Part shown: piece after piece, positions 16,457-25,262 of the stretch
Position numbering within the stretch: position 1 is the first letter of the stretch
How the letters are laid out: every line of letters starts with the position of its first letter
Source of the DNA: Sutterella wadsworthensis 2_1_59BFAA
Lineage (GTDB): Bacteria > Pseudomonadota > Gammaproteobacteria > Burkholderiales > Burkholderiaceae_F
Length of the DNA stretch: 64,000 nucleotides
NCBI RefSeq assembly: GCF_000297775.1
Contig: NZ_JH815513.1
Span: 229,207 to 293,206, forward strand
Direction of reading: 5' to 3'
Made by a program: the position numbers and the translations under genes
Notes under the pieces: generated by a model
Databases searched by the model: none
What the model saw: only the letters and a program-made list of their open reading frames with translations
What the model was told of the DNA's origin: nothing

Positions 16457-17605
16457 TTAATAGTTACTGTTCACGCGCCGGACAGAGATACTTGTCACAT
16501 ATCCGCTCGTTGAAACAGAGTGCGAGGCCGACTCAATGTAGAACCGACCATCAAAGCTGCCGAACCCTTTGAGCTCAACAACGACACCTGCCACAAGCGT
16601 TGTGTCCCCAACCAGCGAAAGACTTCCCGTTACGCTGCGAAGGTTGAGCTTCCGCAACGTGGCTTTCGCAATGCGTTTAGCTTCATTAAGGGATGACGCT
16701 CGCTTTTTGACTTGATACTCCTGCCCGTTCTCTTCAGCATCAGGGTCCGTGTACGTGTACGTCATTACAGCCGGGTTGACCTTCTTTTTCGGGTCAGCAT
16801 TGATGTCGTAATCTCCGTCGGAAGCCACAGCGACCGCCTTTTTGTCAATGTCGCCGAAGTCTCCAGTGACATAGCTTCCTGAGCTTCCCTTTTTCTTCTC
16901 CTTCGGGTTGCGGTACGAAATCGTGCAGCTCTTGTACGTCTCAGACTGTTGCGACTCGAAGTCCCACGAAAGAATGTCCGAAACGCCCAGCGTTAGTGTT
17001 TTTACAGGCTTCTTCTTTTCATAGGAAGCCTGGTCAAAGATCACGATCTGCGAGTCCGTCACCTTGATCGAAAGCCCGGCGTCTTCACATAGTCGCGAGA
17101 GAAACTTCAGGTTGCTTTCGGCTTTCTGGTCTTGGCGGTCGTAGCTAGGGTCCTCCTTAGAATCAAAGAGGAGCTTGACTTTCGCGGCCGCCGCGATCTC
17201 CTGAGCAATGCCCTTGAGCGTCTTTTTCTCCCAGGCCTTCGTCACCATCTTGCGTCGGATCGGAGTGTTCATCGGGATCGACACAGCCCGCATCTCGAAG
17301 ACACGAGGCGAGCCACTGGTTCGGAGCGAATCCACGAAGAACTTCCCGCAGAAAAGCTCGCGCCCCTTCTTCCCATCAACCGTCCCGGATGCGATGTAAG
17401 CTCGGACGACTTCACCGCCGTCCGGTTTCCATTTGCTTGCCCACTTTCCAGTCGGGTCCTTCAAAGTAATGCTTATTTCGTCCGCCTCATTCGTTTCCTT
17501 GTCGTCGTATGAAAAGGAAAGGAGATCAGGCAGGATGTCCTGCGTCACCGAAGTGCCGGCTTCGGTGAAGAGGAGCCTCAGATACGTCTGGATAGGTCCA
17601 CTCAT
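16457..17605 (-). CDS. Tail protein D (P2 gpD family)
   Basis: 382 residues from the ATG at 17605 (GGAGGG eight bases upstream; earlier in-frame starts lie inside the gpX gene). It has the gpD/phage late-control family features: LLPDLLSFSYDDKETNEADE near the start, VEMRAVSIPMN-type strands, KGIAQEIAAAAKVKLLFDS, ESNLKFLSRLCEDAGLSIKV and a C-terminal SLVGDTTLVAGVVVELKGFG. In P2 it is part of the baseplate hub. The name 'late control' is historical. Confidence 0.9.
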   Translation of the reverse strand: MSGPIQTYLRLLFTEAGTSVTQDILPDLLSFSYDDKETNEADEISITLKDPTGKWASKWKPDGGEVVRAYIASGTVDGKKGRELFCGKFFVDSLRTSGSPRVFEMRAVSIPMNTPIRRKMVTKAWEKKTLKGIAQEIAAAAKVKLLFDSKEDPSYDRQDQKAESNLKFLSRLCEDAGLSIKVTDSQIVIFDQASYEKKKPVKTLTLGVSDILSWDFESQQSETYKSCTISYRNPKEKKKGSSGSYVTGDFGDIDKKAVAVASDGDYDINADPKKKVNPAVMTYTYTDPDAEENGQEYQVKKRASSLNEAKRIAKATLRKLNLRSVTGSLSLVGDTTLVAGVVVELKGFGSFDGRFYIESASHSVSTSGYVTSISVRRVNSNY

Positions 17606-17826
17606 CGCGTTCCCTCCGGACGCTTCCAAGGCGGCAGGTTCTCTGCAAACTCCATCGAGTCAGTGTCAATGTCCGGCACATTGAGCACAACGCCTGCGCT
17701 GAAGAACACCGTCTTCCGGTGCTGTAGGTTCGCGCGAATCAACTTGTCCATCAACGCCTCGGAGCCATAGACTCGCTTGGCAATGATGTCCCAGGTATCC
17801 ATCGCGCGGGTCTCATACGTTTTCAC
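17602..17826 (-). CDS. Tail protein X (P2 gpX, LysM-like)
   Basis: 74 residues covering one gpX domain (YETRAMDTWDIIAKRVYGSE ... VVLNVPDIDT), related to LysM folds. It lies between the tape measure and gpD genes as in P2 relatives and overlaps the gpD start by four bases. Confidence 0.9.
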   Translation of the reverse strand: MKTYETRAMDTWDIIAKRVYGSEALMDKLIRANLQHRKTVFFSAGVVLNVPDIDTDSMEFAENLPPWKRPEGTR

Positions 17827-17838
17827 GTTCCCGCCTCC

Positions 17839-20655
17839 TTATGCAAAAGACAGACGCTGCTGATCCGACAGAAGACGGCGCAGGTCCTTTTCAAGCTGTC
17901 GTCGACCTTCATCAAGGCCGCGCTTCACGTCGGCGTAGGCATCACCAGAGCCGCCCGAAACGTTGATGACAGGAGCAAAGTTGACAGTGATACCGCCACC
18001 AATGCCGACCCCGGCACCGAGCATTGACGAGAGCTTCGAGAGCGGAATAACCGCCTCAGGCTCTCCGCCTTCGCCGATGTTTGCAAGCGTCGAACGCGTC
18101 GCAATCCCACCCTCTGCAAGCTGAGGGATTGTTGGAAGGTTGACGCCGAACTTCTGCCCTCCGAACTTAGGAACCCAGTCAGGGATGTCAACGGAAATTC
18201 CGTTAATCGCACCAATGGCTCCATTGACGAGAGCAATAACAGCGTTAATCGGTGCCTTCGCAATGCCGGCCAATGCGCCAAAAACGTTCGAGAAGATACC
18301 CTTCACGTTGTCCCACGCCGCCGACCACTGACCTGTGAAGACGTTCTTTACCAAACCAATGATGTTGTCAAAAATGCCTGCAACGTTTGCAAAGACATCA
18401 ACAATGCCGCCAAGAAAAACTTTCGCGGCATTCACCATAATCGAGAAGGAGGTAGAGAAAACACTCCCCAAAAACTGAAGGCCGCTCCAGGCAGACTGAA
18501 ACACACTCGAAATCCCATCAAACGCGTACTTCAGACCGGTCCAAAGCAACTGTCCTAGCGCGGCGATGTTTGGAAATTGTTCAGCAAAGATGGCCCATAG
18601 TTCGACCGCCTTCGCTTTGATCGAATCCCAGTTTTTGTAGATAGCGACGCCTGCAGCCACCAAAGCTGTCGCAGCAAGGATCGCCAGTCCGACAGGATTT
18701 AGGAACAATCCCTTCATCGCTGTACCAAACGCCCTGACACCAATTGTCAAAGCCTTCATCGGACCACCAGCCATCATGATTGCGGTTTTCATAAAGATGG
18801 CGGCCTTATGCACCTGCAAGAAACCCTTGTAAAGAGAAAGAACAGGACTCGCGATAAAAGTCAAACCCAACCTCAAAACGTGAAATCCTGCAGCGGCCCC
18901 GACAACAGCCCCTGCAACCTTCATCGCACTCAAAATGAGCTCTTGGTTCTGGTTAACCCACGTGATAACTGCCTTGCTGTTTGCAACAAAGCTTTCAGCA
19001 GACTTTCTAACAGCTGGCAAAAGCGCCGTCCCGATACCACCTGCCACCAGTTTGATGGCGTTCTGCATAATCTCAAGCGAGTTTGACGTCGTATCTGCTC
19101 TGGCCTGAAACTCCTTAAGCATCGACCCCGCATAGTTTGCAGGATCAGAAATGAGCTTAAAGTTGTCTCCTACAAAGTGCTGCTTATCAACAAGCGTCGC
19201 AACTGCCGCTTTAATACCCGCGTCATTTCCAAACAGCGCACCGATCATCGGAGACTGTTCCGCCTTCGGCAATTTCCCGAGTCGCGCCAAAACATCCTGA
19301 ATGGCCTTTTGTGCGCTCTCCGGACTCTTCGTCATGGCCTTTGCCAGTTTTTCAGCATCGATATTGAGTTTGCTGAATGCTTCTCGTTGCCCCTTCGTAG
19401 CCCCAGAGCCAGATGTCAGCGTGTTGATGAAAGACTGCATCGAAGTTGCTGCCGTCTCTGAGGACACCGAAGCCGAACGAAACGCACCGGCAAGTGCAGC
19501 AATCTGCTTCCCTGACATTTTTGTAAGCCCCGCCAAGGCACCACCGGATCGTTGAAGCACCTCAACAACATCTTTTGACTTAGCCGACGTGGTATTGCCG
19601 ATCTGATTGACGATGTCGAAAACCTCTTGGCTTTGATCAATCGTCATCCCCATCTTGCTCTGAATGTCGGCAAACGAAGAACCTACTTCATCGCCAGTCA
19701 TATCGAAGGCAATTGCCATCTGGTTCTGAATTTCGATGAGCTTCAGAGCCTCTTCGCCTGTTTTTGCGATCCCGGACTGAAAGGCATTCGAGGCCATCGC
19801 CGTCATGTCTCCGGTGCTCTTCGCGTACTTCAAAGACAGATCCTGAATCCCTGCAAAAACCTCCTTGTATTCATCGGAGAATTTGCGAAGCTCGGCCTGT
19901 TGGTCTTCAAAGTTCATTGCTTGCTTTACCGGCGCGCCTGCCGTAGCCGCAACCGTAGCGCCAATTCCCATTAGAGCACCGGTACTCGACGCCTGGGCAG
20001 AGCTGACCTTATCCTGCAGCCCCTGCACTTTGGCAAGTCTCTCTTGAGCTTGTCGAGCACGATCTGCAGCCTTGGCAAGGTTGTTTTGCCGTTCAATGAG
20101 CGTTTGCATCTTCGTGCCGGTCGTCCCCATCTGAGAGTCCATTTCTCGAAGAGACGAACGGTTTCGGTCTAGCGCGGCCCGTGCCCTTTCCAAGGCGTTT
20201 TTTGCTTCGTTTGTTTGCACAGCGAAGCTCTTACTCTCACGAGAGGCTACTTTTAGCTCTGCTTCAAGCGCCTTCGCCTTCTCCGAAGCACGCGCAAATT
20301 TCTCAGCAAGCTCGCGCGTTGGCACGCCACACTTGGAAATCTGATTTGCATAAACAGTCACGCTACGTTTTGCCGACGCATATTGCCGTGAAAGGGCCTC
20401 GGTTCTGGCATTCAGTCGATCAGACTGAGCCTGCATCCCCTTAAATTTTTTGGTCGCATCGATTACGCTTCTGGCATTTGTACTGACCTGCTCGCGTAGT
20501 TTGATGAGACCTTCCATACTGGCAGCCCCCGCATTGAGCGCTTTCAACGATTGGTTGAATACACCGACCGTTTTTTCTGCGTTCTTGAAACTGCCCGTGA
20601 ACTGGCTCGATAGCTTGCCGGCGATTCGGAATGCAATGTCATAGACCTTTGACAT
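17839..20655 (-). CDS. Tail tape measure protein
   Basis: 938 residues, the largest protein of the phage; in this family length sets tail length. The N-terminal 220 residues are coiled coil (KALEAELKVASRESKSFAVQ, RARAALDRNRSSLREM). A TP901-type core at about 240-480 follows (MNFEDQQAELRKFSDEYKEV, ALKLIEIQNQMAIAFDM, LTKMSGKQIAALAGAFRSAS). Hydrophobic segments about 560-680 (VAGAVVGAAAGFHVLRL, LAILAATALVAAGVAIY) probably help cross the inner membrane. The C-terminus is Gly-rich then basic (DEGRRQLEKDLRRLLSDQ). Confidence 0.95.
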   Translation of the reverse strand: MSKVYDIAFRIAGKLSSQFTGSFKNAEKTVGVFNQSLKALNAGAASMEGLIKLREQVSTNARSVIDATKKFKGMQAQSDRLNARTEALSRQYASAKRSVTVYANQISKCGVPTRELAEKFARASEKAKALEAELKVASRESKSFAVQTNEAKNALERARAALDRNRSSLREMDSQMGTTGTKMQTLIERQNNLAKAADRARQAQERLAKVQGLQDKVSSAQASSTGALMGIGATVAATAGAPVKQAMNFEDQQAELRKFSDEYKEVFAGIQDLSLKYAKSTGDMTAMASNAFQSGIAKTGEEALKLIEIQNQMAIAFDMTGDEVGSSFADIQSKMGMTIDQSQEVFDIVNQIGNTTSAKSKDVVEVLQRSGGALAGLTKMSGKQIAALAGAFRSASVSSETAATSMQSFINTLTSGSGATKGQREAFSKLNIDAEKLAKAMTKSPESAQKAIQDVLARLGKLPKAEQSPMIGALFGNDAGIKAAVATLVDKQHFVGDNFKLISDPANYAGSMLKEFQARADTTSNSLEIMQNAIKLVAGGIGTALLPAVRKSAESFVANSKAVITWVNQNQELILSAMKVAGAVVGAAAGFHVLRLGLTFIASPVLSLYKGFLQVHKAAIFMKTAIMMAGGPMKALTIGVRAFGTAMKGLFLNPVGLAILAATALVAAGVAIYKNWDSIKAKAVELWAIFAEQFPNIAALGQLLWTGLKYAFDGISSVFQSAWSGLQFLGSVFSTSFSIMVNAAKVFLGGIVDVFANVAGIFDNIIGLVKNVFTGQWSAAWDNVKGIFSNVFGALAGIAKAPINAVIALVNGAIGAINGISVDIPDWVPKFGGQKFGVNLPTIPQLAEGGIATRSTLANIGEGGEPEAVIPLSKLSSMLGAGVGIGGGITVNFAPVINVSGGSGDAYADVKRGLDEGRRQLEKDLRRLLSDQQRLSFA

Positions 20656-20697
20656 TCGTTACCCTCCTAATCAAGTAGGGGTGGACGAATCCACCCC

Positions 20698-21149
20698 TTA
20701 CTTCTTTTTGCTGGCACGCTCTTCAGCTTCCAGCCTTTTAACAATCGCACGATTCCACGAGCTGAGTTCTGACAATGGCTCATGCATCCAGTCCAGTGCA
20801 CTACCACGCATGACTCTTGCGATTGCCACCGACGCGTTTTTTATCTGATCGTCCGGGTCTGAATCTTCAAACCCTAACCCATCAAAAAATTCGAGACTTC
20901 CTGAGCAATTGCGCAGTAGTCTTTGGCCGGCAGATTTTCCATGAACTCCACAGGAAGCTTGGCGCTCTTAGCCGCGAGGTAAATGCAGAAGTCAGAATCC
21001 GAAGCCATCAGCGGCGAATAATTACCGGATTTCGCCCAAACGCGCTTCGCTGCAGACACGTCCTTCCCAGTCAGTTCATCAATATTGAGCTCGACTTCGG
21101 TGTACTTCGTACCTTCAAACTCGTACTCTTTCGTTAGGATGTACTTCAT
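20698..21149 (-). CDS. Tail assembly chaperone gpE+E', -1 frameshift product
   Basis: The 91-residue gpE frame ends at 20874, but the minus-strand slippery heptamer T-TTT-TTG sits just four codons before the stop codon, at 20889-20883. A -1 shift there opens a second frame of 61 codons with its own stop at 20698. This would give a 150-residue fusion whose tail begins DGLGFEDSDPDD and ends in a Lys-rich helix (RLEAEERASKKK). P2 makes gpE and gpE+E' in exactly this way and place: between tube protein and tape measure. The extension has no start codon of its own and would be missed by ordinary gene calling. Confidence 0.85.
20874..21149 (-). CDS. Tail assembly chaperone gpE (unshifted form)
   Basis: 91 residues: MKYILTKEYEFEGTKYTEVE, then LTGKDVSAAKRVWAKSG and LAAKSAKLPVEFMENLPAKD. 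This is the P2 gpE/TAC type of chaperone that coats the tape measure during tail assembly. In P2-like phages both unshifted and shifted products are needed. Confidence 0.88.
   Translation of the reverse strand: MKYILTKEYEFEGTKYTEVELNIDELTGKDVSAAKRVWAKSGNYSPLMASDSDFCIYLAAKSAKLPVEFMENLPAKDYCAIAQEVSNFLMG
20883..20889 (-). promoter_or_regulatory. Programmed -1 frameshift slippery site
   Basis: Minus strand T TTT TTG in the gpE reading frame (AAT TTT TTG ATG GGT TAG). It fits the X-XXY-YYZ rule, and the same heptamer is used in P2. Confidence 0.85.
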
Positions 21150-21211
21150 GTGATTTCTCCTTTAATTAGTGCTTGCCGGTCTGGCAATCTCAAGCAGACC
21201 GGCGTTTATCG

Positions 21212-21742
21212 TTACGACAACCCCAGATCCTTGCGAACGCTTGCGAGCTTGTCTTCGCCGTTGAAACGAGCGATGTAGTTGTACTTATCGATTTCGACGA
21301 GCGTCTTGCCGCCAACATCGACCTTGATGTACAGCACTTCAAACTCAGATTCGCTATCCGTCGAGGCCCCAACTTCGAACGAGCCAAGGCTGATCGACTT
21401 CGGCACCGCACGAAGAGAAACACGCACGGGAACCGTCGAATATTCTCCAAGTGCGGCGTCGTAAACCTGCTGAGACCCGCGAAGATCAAGCGCATGCGCC
21501 TTCTGCTCCGCAAGTCGTGTCAGATCTGCAGAAATCGTTCGCCAGGTGAAGGTCGTTGTCATCGAGCCGTAATGGCCCAAGATCGGACTTTCCACCTCAC
21601 CGGCAATGCCCGCGCCGCTGACTGTGTCGCTCATCGCTTCGAGAGACGGCAATTCAACGTTTGCGACCCCCAGAAGGTCATTGCCTTCTGCATACACCCT
21701 GAAATTGATCAATCTTTCAGGGACTTTGTTGTTTCCTGCCAT
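21212..21742 (-). CDS. Tail tube protein FII (P2 family)
   Basis: 176 residues with the FII pattern: VPERLINFRVYAEGNDLLGV at the start, LPSLEAMSDTVSGAGIAGEV, ILGHYGSMTTTFTWRTI and KVDVGGKTLVEIDKYNYI at the end. It polymerises into the inner tube of the contractile tail and lies directly downstream of the sheath gene. Confidence 0.93.
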   Translation of the reverse strand: MAGNNKVPERLINFRVYAEGNDLLGVANVELPSLEAMSDTVSGAGIAGEVESPILGHYGSMTTTFTWRTISADLTRLAEQKAHALDLRGSQQVYDAALGEYSTVPVRVSLRAVPKSISLGSFEVGASTDSESEFEVLYIKVDVGGKTLVEIDKYNYIARFNGEDKLASVRKDLGLS

Positions 21743-21756
21743 TCTTCATTCCTCCT

Positions 21757-23235
21757 TTACTCGAACAAGGCCGAGAGATAGTTCACGTCGTACTCAAGGA
21801 CGAACTGAATCTCTCTATTCGGGGACGGCGGCGTGATGTACACATGGAAACGTGCAATGCCGTCCACCAGGTCCGTGTTCGGGTTTTCGCTCTCAAGGAA
21901 CTCCACACGGCCGCCCAGGATGTACTGGCGAGCCGCGAGGCCATTCAACCAGACGTTTGCGCTATCAACAATCGTGTCGACCTGACGACGATTCAGAGGA
22001 GCGTCCACGCGCTGCCAGAAGGTCTGAACAAGCGTGTTGCCGACCCAGTTGAACATGCGTCGCACAGAGATGAAGGAATCCTTCACGTCCGTATTGCCCG
22101 GGTAGCAAGCCATGCGGTTACCCCAACACACCCAACCTCCGATGAAGTTGAGCGCCGTCACGACGCCCTGGCTATTCAGATAAGCACCGGTCTCAGGACC
22201 GAACCAGACTTCCTTGCCGTTCGCTAGGACCATGGAAGTCATCTGGAAGTTATTGTTCGACGGGCTGACATACGGAGTGCCGTCGTTGTCCCCGTCCACC
22301 TTGCCGATGAGTCCCATGAGCTGCGTGCTCATGTGATACGCCGTACCGGAAAGAGCAAGCATCGGCCAACACGTCACCTGCGCCTCATCGACGACGTTAT
22401 TGTTGTTTTTCCATTCCGTCACCTTGGAATAGACATCAACCGTGTCGGTCGGCACATCGATAAGAGCAATCGCACGGAAGTGTTCGTTGATGTTGACAGC
22501 CTTGGCCGCCATCACAGCCGCCACTTCAGGATCGCTCGAATACTTCGGAGCGACGATCAGCCCCGGAACAAGGCGGAAGCGCGGGAAGCACTCTCCGACA
22601 AGTTCAAGGCCGCTCTTTGCACCGTCGACGGATACGCCGCCGATGATTTCATCGTTCGTCACAGCAGACGGATCGAGCTTTTCGGCCGCGAACGTCAAAG
22701 ATGCGCCAACCGGAACCTTGAAGTTGTCCTCGTCCTTCTTCGACGTGATGACAAGATGACCCGCGTCATTGAAGGTCGCGACGAAATCCGTGCCTTCCTG
22801 ATATGTCGTAACGTCCTGAGAGATTTTCAAGGTAGACAGGATGATGCCGGCCTCAGCAATCGTTGCAGAACCGGTCTTGGAATCAAGCGTCACTGTCGTT
22901 GCCGTCGCCGTCTTCTTGTGCCTCGTAGGATCAAGCACGTTTACGACGATGATCGGTGCGACGCCAAAGAGAGCGAATTGCGAATAAATCGCCTCACTCA
23001 ACGTGAAATCGTACTTTTTCAGACCGCTTGCGCTGTCCTCTACCGGCGGCACGTAGCCAAAGGCAGCGACCGCCTCATCGTACGAATAGCAAAGCGTCGG
23101 GCGGTTGACGTTGGTCGGATCGGTCATATTGACCGGAGCCGTCCCGACGATGAAAGGAATGGCCGCCTCCACCTGCGCCGGCGGCAGGATAGAAGTCGGC
23201 ACTTCGGAGATTTTTACCCCGTGGTTGTATGCCAT
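21757..23235 (-). CDS. Tail sheath protein FI (P2 family)
   Basis: 492 residues. It starts MAYNHGVKISEVPTSILPPA, the typical P2 FI opening, and continues PFIVGTAPVNMTDPTNVNRP and DYDEAVAAFGY-like sequence. The C-terminal domain contains FIGGWVCWGNRMACYPGNTD and FVSVRRMFNWVGNTLVQTFW-type motifs, ending in the strand that links neighbouring subunits. It marks the virion as a contractile-tailed myovirus. Confidence 0.95.
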   Translation of the reverse strand: MAYNHGVKISEVPTSILPPAQVEAAIPFIVGTAPVNMTDPTNVNRPTLCYSYDEAVAAFGYVPPVEDSASGLKKYDFTLSEAIYSQFALFGVAPIIVVNVLDPTRHKKTATATTVTLDSKTGSATIAEAGIILSTLKISQDVTTYQEGTDFVATFNDAGHLVITSKKDEDNFKVPVGASLTFAAEKLDPSAVTNDEIIGGVSVDGAKSGLELVGECFPRFRLVPGLIVAPKYSSDPEVAAVMAAKAVNINEHFRAIALIDVPTDTVDVYSKVTEWKNNNNVVDEAQVTCWPMLALSGTAYHMSTQLMGLIGKVDGDNDGTPYVSPSNNNFQMTSMVLANGKEVWFGPETGAYLNSQGVVTALNFIGGWVCWGNRMACYPGNTDVKDSFISVRRMFNWVGNTLVQTFWQRVDAPLNRRQVDTIVDSANVWLNGLAARQYILGGRVEFLESENPNTDLVDGIARFHVYITPPSPNREIQFVLEYDVNYLSALFE

Positions 23236-23250
23236 TTGATGACCTCCTTC

Positions 23251-23526
23251 TTAGATGTCATGTTTCACTTGACGCGCATAGGTGTTGAGAATGTCTCCTC
23301 GCACCGTGATGCGCTTTCGCGCTGTCGCCAGTTCAGACACCGGGACAAAGAGACCGCGCAGGGCCTCACTCTTTTCGCGCATCGATACGATGTGCGGAGG
23401 AAACTCCCCTGCACGGAAAACCGCATTGCGCATCAGTGCACCACCGCCAAGAGTCGGGCCGATATAAACGACAGCCTTTCCCTCGGTGGCTTGCGCCTTT
23501 TTAGTTGTGGGTTTCTTCGTAGTCAT
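23251..23526 (-). CDS. Small conserved phage protein upstream of sheath
   Basis: 91 residues from the ATG at 23526, chosen for its GGAGG. A Lys/Thr-rich start (TTKKPTTKKAQATEGK) is followed by a compact domain (VVYIGPTLGGGALMRNAVFR, VSELATARKRITVRGDILN). Proteins of this kind sit between neck and sheath genes in many contractile phages; the function is not known. Its start overlaps the stop of the previous gene. Confidence 0.6.
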   Translation of the reverse strand: MTTKKPTTKKAQATEGKAVVYIGPTLGGGALMRNAVFRAGEFPPHIVSMREKSEALRGLFVPVSELATARKRITVRGDILNTYARQVKHDI

Positions 23527-24005
23527 CAGAAGTCCTCCTCTTGATTGATTGGCTGCGGCGTGCGGATGTCCCACGTCGTTTGCATGTCTAGCTGCCAGTA
23601 CGGGTAGGGCTGCTCGGCGTAGGTGCTCCACTTGATCGGATGCTTCAGCCGATACCGATTAGCAAGAACCATCCCCGGCAAGGAGCACAGCGCAGTGCGA
23701 ATGCGGGACATGACGTTCAGGCAATACTCGTGGCCGTCGTACTCTTCGGAGTAGGTCCCGACTATGATCGACACCTGCACTTCTGTGGAGTCCTGGTCGG
23801 TCGTACCCTCATCGGCCCGCACGAGAACGAACGGAAAATCGTCCTTCTGCCCTGACCGCTTCGGCGGTAGGTAGCCATTTATGATTTGAGGAGCACGAAG
23901 CTCCTCTTTCTCTTGTCCGCGTTCTGACTTCGTCGGCAAGGCGAAGTTCTTCACGGCTTCGGCACACAGCCCGCGAAGTGCGCGGGTCAGCTCGTTTTCG
24001 ACCAT
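23526..24005 (-). CDS. Tail terminator/neck protein (gpU-like of lambda order)
   Basis: 159 residues from ATG 24005 with GGGG upstream. The central region (VQVSIIVGTYSEEYDGHEYC, LNVMSRIRTAL) and the closing PYWQLDMQTTWDIRTPQP match small neck or tail-completion proteins that cap the tube. Position after gpZ and before sheath agrees. Confidence 0.6.
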   Translation of the reverse strand: MVENELTRALRGLCAEAVKNFALPTKSERGQEKEELRAPQIINGYLPPKRSGQKDDFPFVLVRADEGTTDQDSTEVQVSIIVGTYSEEYDGHEYCLNVMSRIRTALCSLPGMVLANRYRLKHPIKWSTYAEQPYPYWQLDMQTTWDIRTPQPINQEEDF

Positions 24006-24010
24006 ACGAA

Positions 24011-24619
24011 TCACCCCTTGTGTTTGGTGTATTTGTTGGTTTTCCCACCGCCGAGGAGATAGCCGGTTTCGTGATCCAGACGCTTGAGGAAGGTCTCCTG
24101 CATCGTCTTTTCGACGTTGTCTACGACCTCGTTATTCCCAGACAGCACCGGAATGGCTGGACCGTAGACCTCCTGCACAGGAAGCGAACTCGTATCCAAA
24201 CGCTGAAGAATCTTTCCCCGGTAGACGAACGACTTACCCAAAGGCTTCAAGCCTCCCCGTGCCTTGACGGCGACGCGCACCGGCTTTCGTGCATTGCCGG
24301 TCGTGTCAGTTTTCGGACGAGTCTTGTAATTCACCAACGGGATGCGAGGCCCCTTACTCGTGACCAGCGCTTCAAGGTCTGAGCGCGTCGCCTTATGGAT
24401 TGTGAAGTTACGGCGAACCGTTGAAGCCTTGATCGTGTACTCCTGCCGGATCGTCGAGACCGCAGCAGAGCGTCCGGCAGTGGCCGCACGATTCATCGAA
24501 CGACTGACGGCTGCCTCGTATCCGTTCGGAACTTCCGAGAGCAACTTGGCCGCCTTCTCAAGAGCGTTCTTGTTCCGCCCCTGCCCGTCGGAAACGATTA
24601 CCTCTAGCGGTTTACTCAT
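24011..24619 (-). CDS. Minor tail protein Z (lambda gpZ family)
   Basis: 202 residues, basic: EKAAKLLSEVPNGYEAAVSR, then SMNRAATAGRSAAVSTIRQE and IKASTVRRNFTIHKATRSDL, and a Lys/Arg-rich centre. This is the prophage minor tail Z pattern. It lies after the FII-like connector as in lambda and presumably sits at the head-tail junction. Its start overlaps the upstream stop by four bases. Confidence 0.85.
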   Translation of the reverse strand: MSKPLEVIVSDGQGRNKNALEKAAKLLSEVPNGYEAAVSRSMNRAATAGRSAAVSTIRQEYTIKASTVRRNFTIHKATRSDLEALVTSKGPRIPLVNYKTRPKTDTTGNARKPVRVAVKARGGLKPLGKSFVYRGKILQRLDTSSLPVQEVYGPAIPVLSGNNEVVDNVEKTMQETFLKRLDHETGYLLGGGKTNKYTKHKG

Positions 24620-24930
24620 TGCTCATTCCCCTCCGTCACGATGACAAGTACGCCGCCCTCATTGCTGACAGACTTGACAAGATGAAGCGCGCCGTCGATG
24701 TTGAGAAGCTCGCCCTCGACAGGCGTTTCAATCACTCCGACTTCGACGTAGATCGTCAGTTGGTTGACAAAAACTCCAAGGTATGAATCGTCGCCGTTCG
24801 CCTGCGTGATGATCTTGTCAAGAATGCACGGCACAACCTCATGGCCGATTTCGTGCTCCTCGGCAAACTCGTCGAGGTTGATGAAGACGTTCTGCACGTC
24901 AGCAGCAACGAAATCCTTAAAGGCACTCAT
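24616..24930 (-). CDS. Head-tail joining protein, gpFII-like
   Basis: 104 residues. FKDFVAADVQNVFINLDEFA, then EEHEIGHEVVPCILDKI and a beta sandwich (GVFVNQLTIYVEVGVIETPV) match head-tail joining proteins of the lambda FII / phage head-completion type. Its order between capsid and gpZ agrees. Confidence 0.75.
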   Translation of the reverse strand: MSAFKDFVAADVQNVFINLDEFAEEHEIGHEVVPCILDKIITQANGDDSYLGVFVNQLTIYVEVGVIETPVEGELLNIDGALHLVKSVSNEGGVLVIVTEGNEQ

Positions 24931-25199
24931 CCCGCCACCTTCTTCGTCGTGCGACGCTTGACAGGTTGCTTGACTTCAACCTCTGGCTCATCTTCTGCTT
25001 CGGGAATCGGAGCAAAAGCAGCTTCCGGCGTCGGCAATGGAGCTTCTTCGACAGGGGCGTCCTCGACCTCATTCACGCCGACAAGCGCCAGATTTTCCTT
25101 GAGAAGCTGAAGGCCGACCGTCTCGTCAACCTCGATCTCCTCACCTGCCGTGTAGCGTTTGCCGGAAATGAGAAGGTTTTCTAAAAGAACAACTTTCAT
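24927..25199 (-). CDS. Small phage protein with acidic tail (DUF7210-like)
   Basis: 90 residues: a short domain MKVVLLENLLISGKRYTAGE, EIEVDETVGLQLLKENLAL, then a Glu/Pro-rich disordered linker and a basic end (KQPVKRRTTKKVAG). It occupies the place of lambda FI between capsid and FII but is not recognisably homologous. Function unknown; an assembly role is inferred from position. Confidence 0.55.
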   Translation of the reverse strand: MKVVLLENLLISGKRYTAGEEIEVDETVGLQLLKENLALVGVNEVEDAPVEEAPLPTPEAAFAPIPEAEDEPEVEVKQPVKRRTTKKVAG

Positions 25200-25262
25200 T
25201 TCTGTCCCTCCTACGAAAAAGGGCAGGTCGTATTGCCTGCCCTAATTCGGTTTTTGTCGCTC

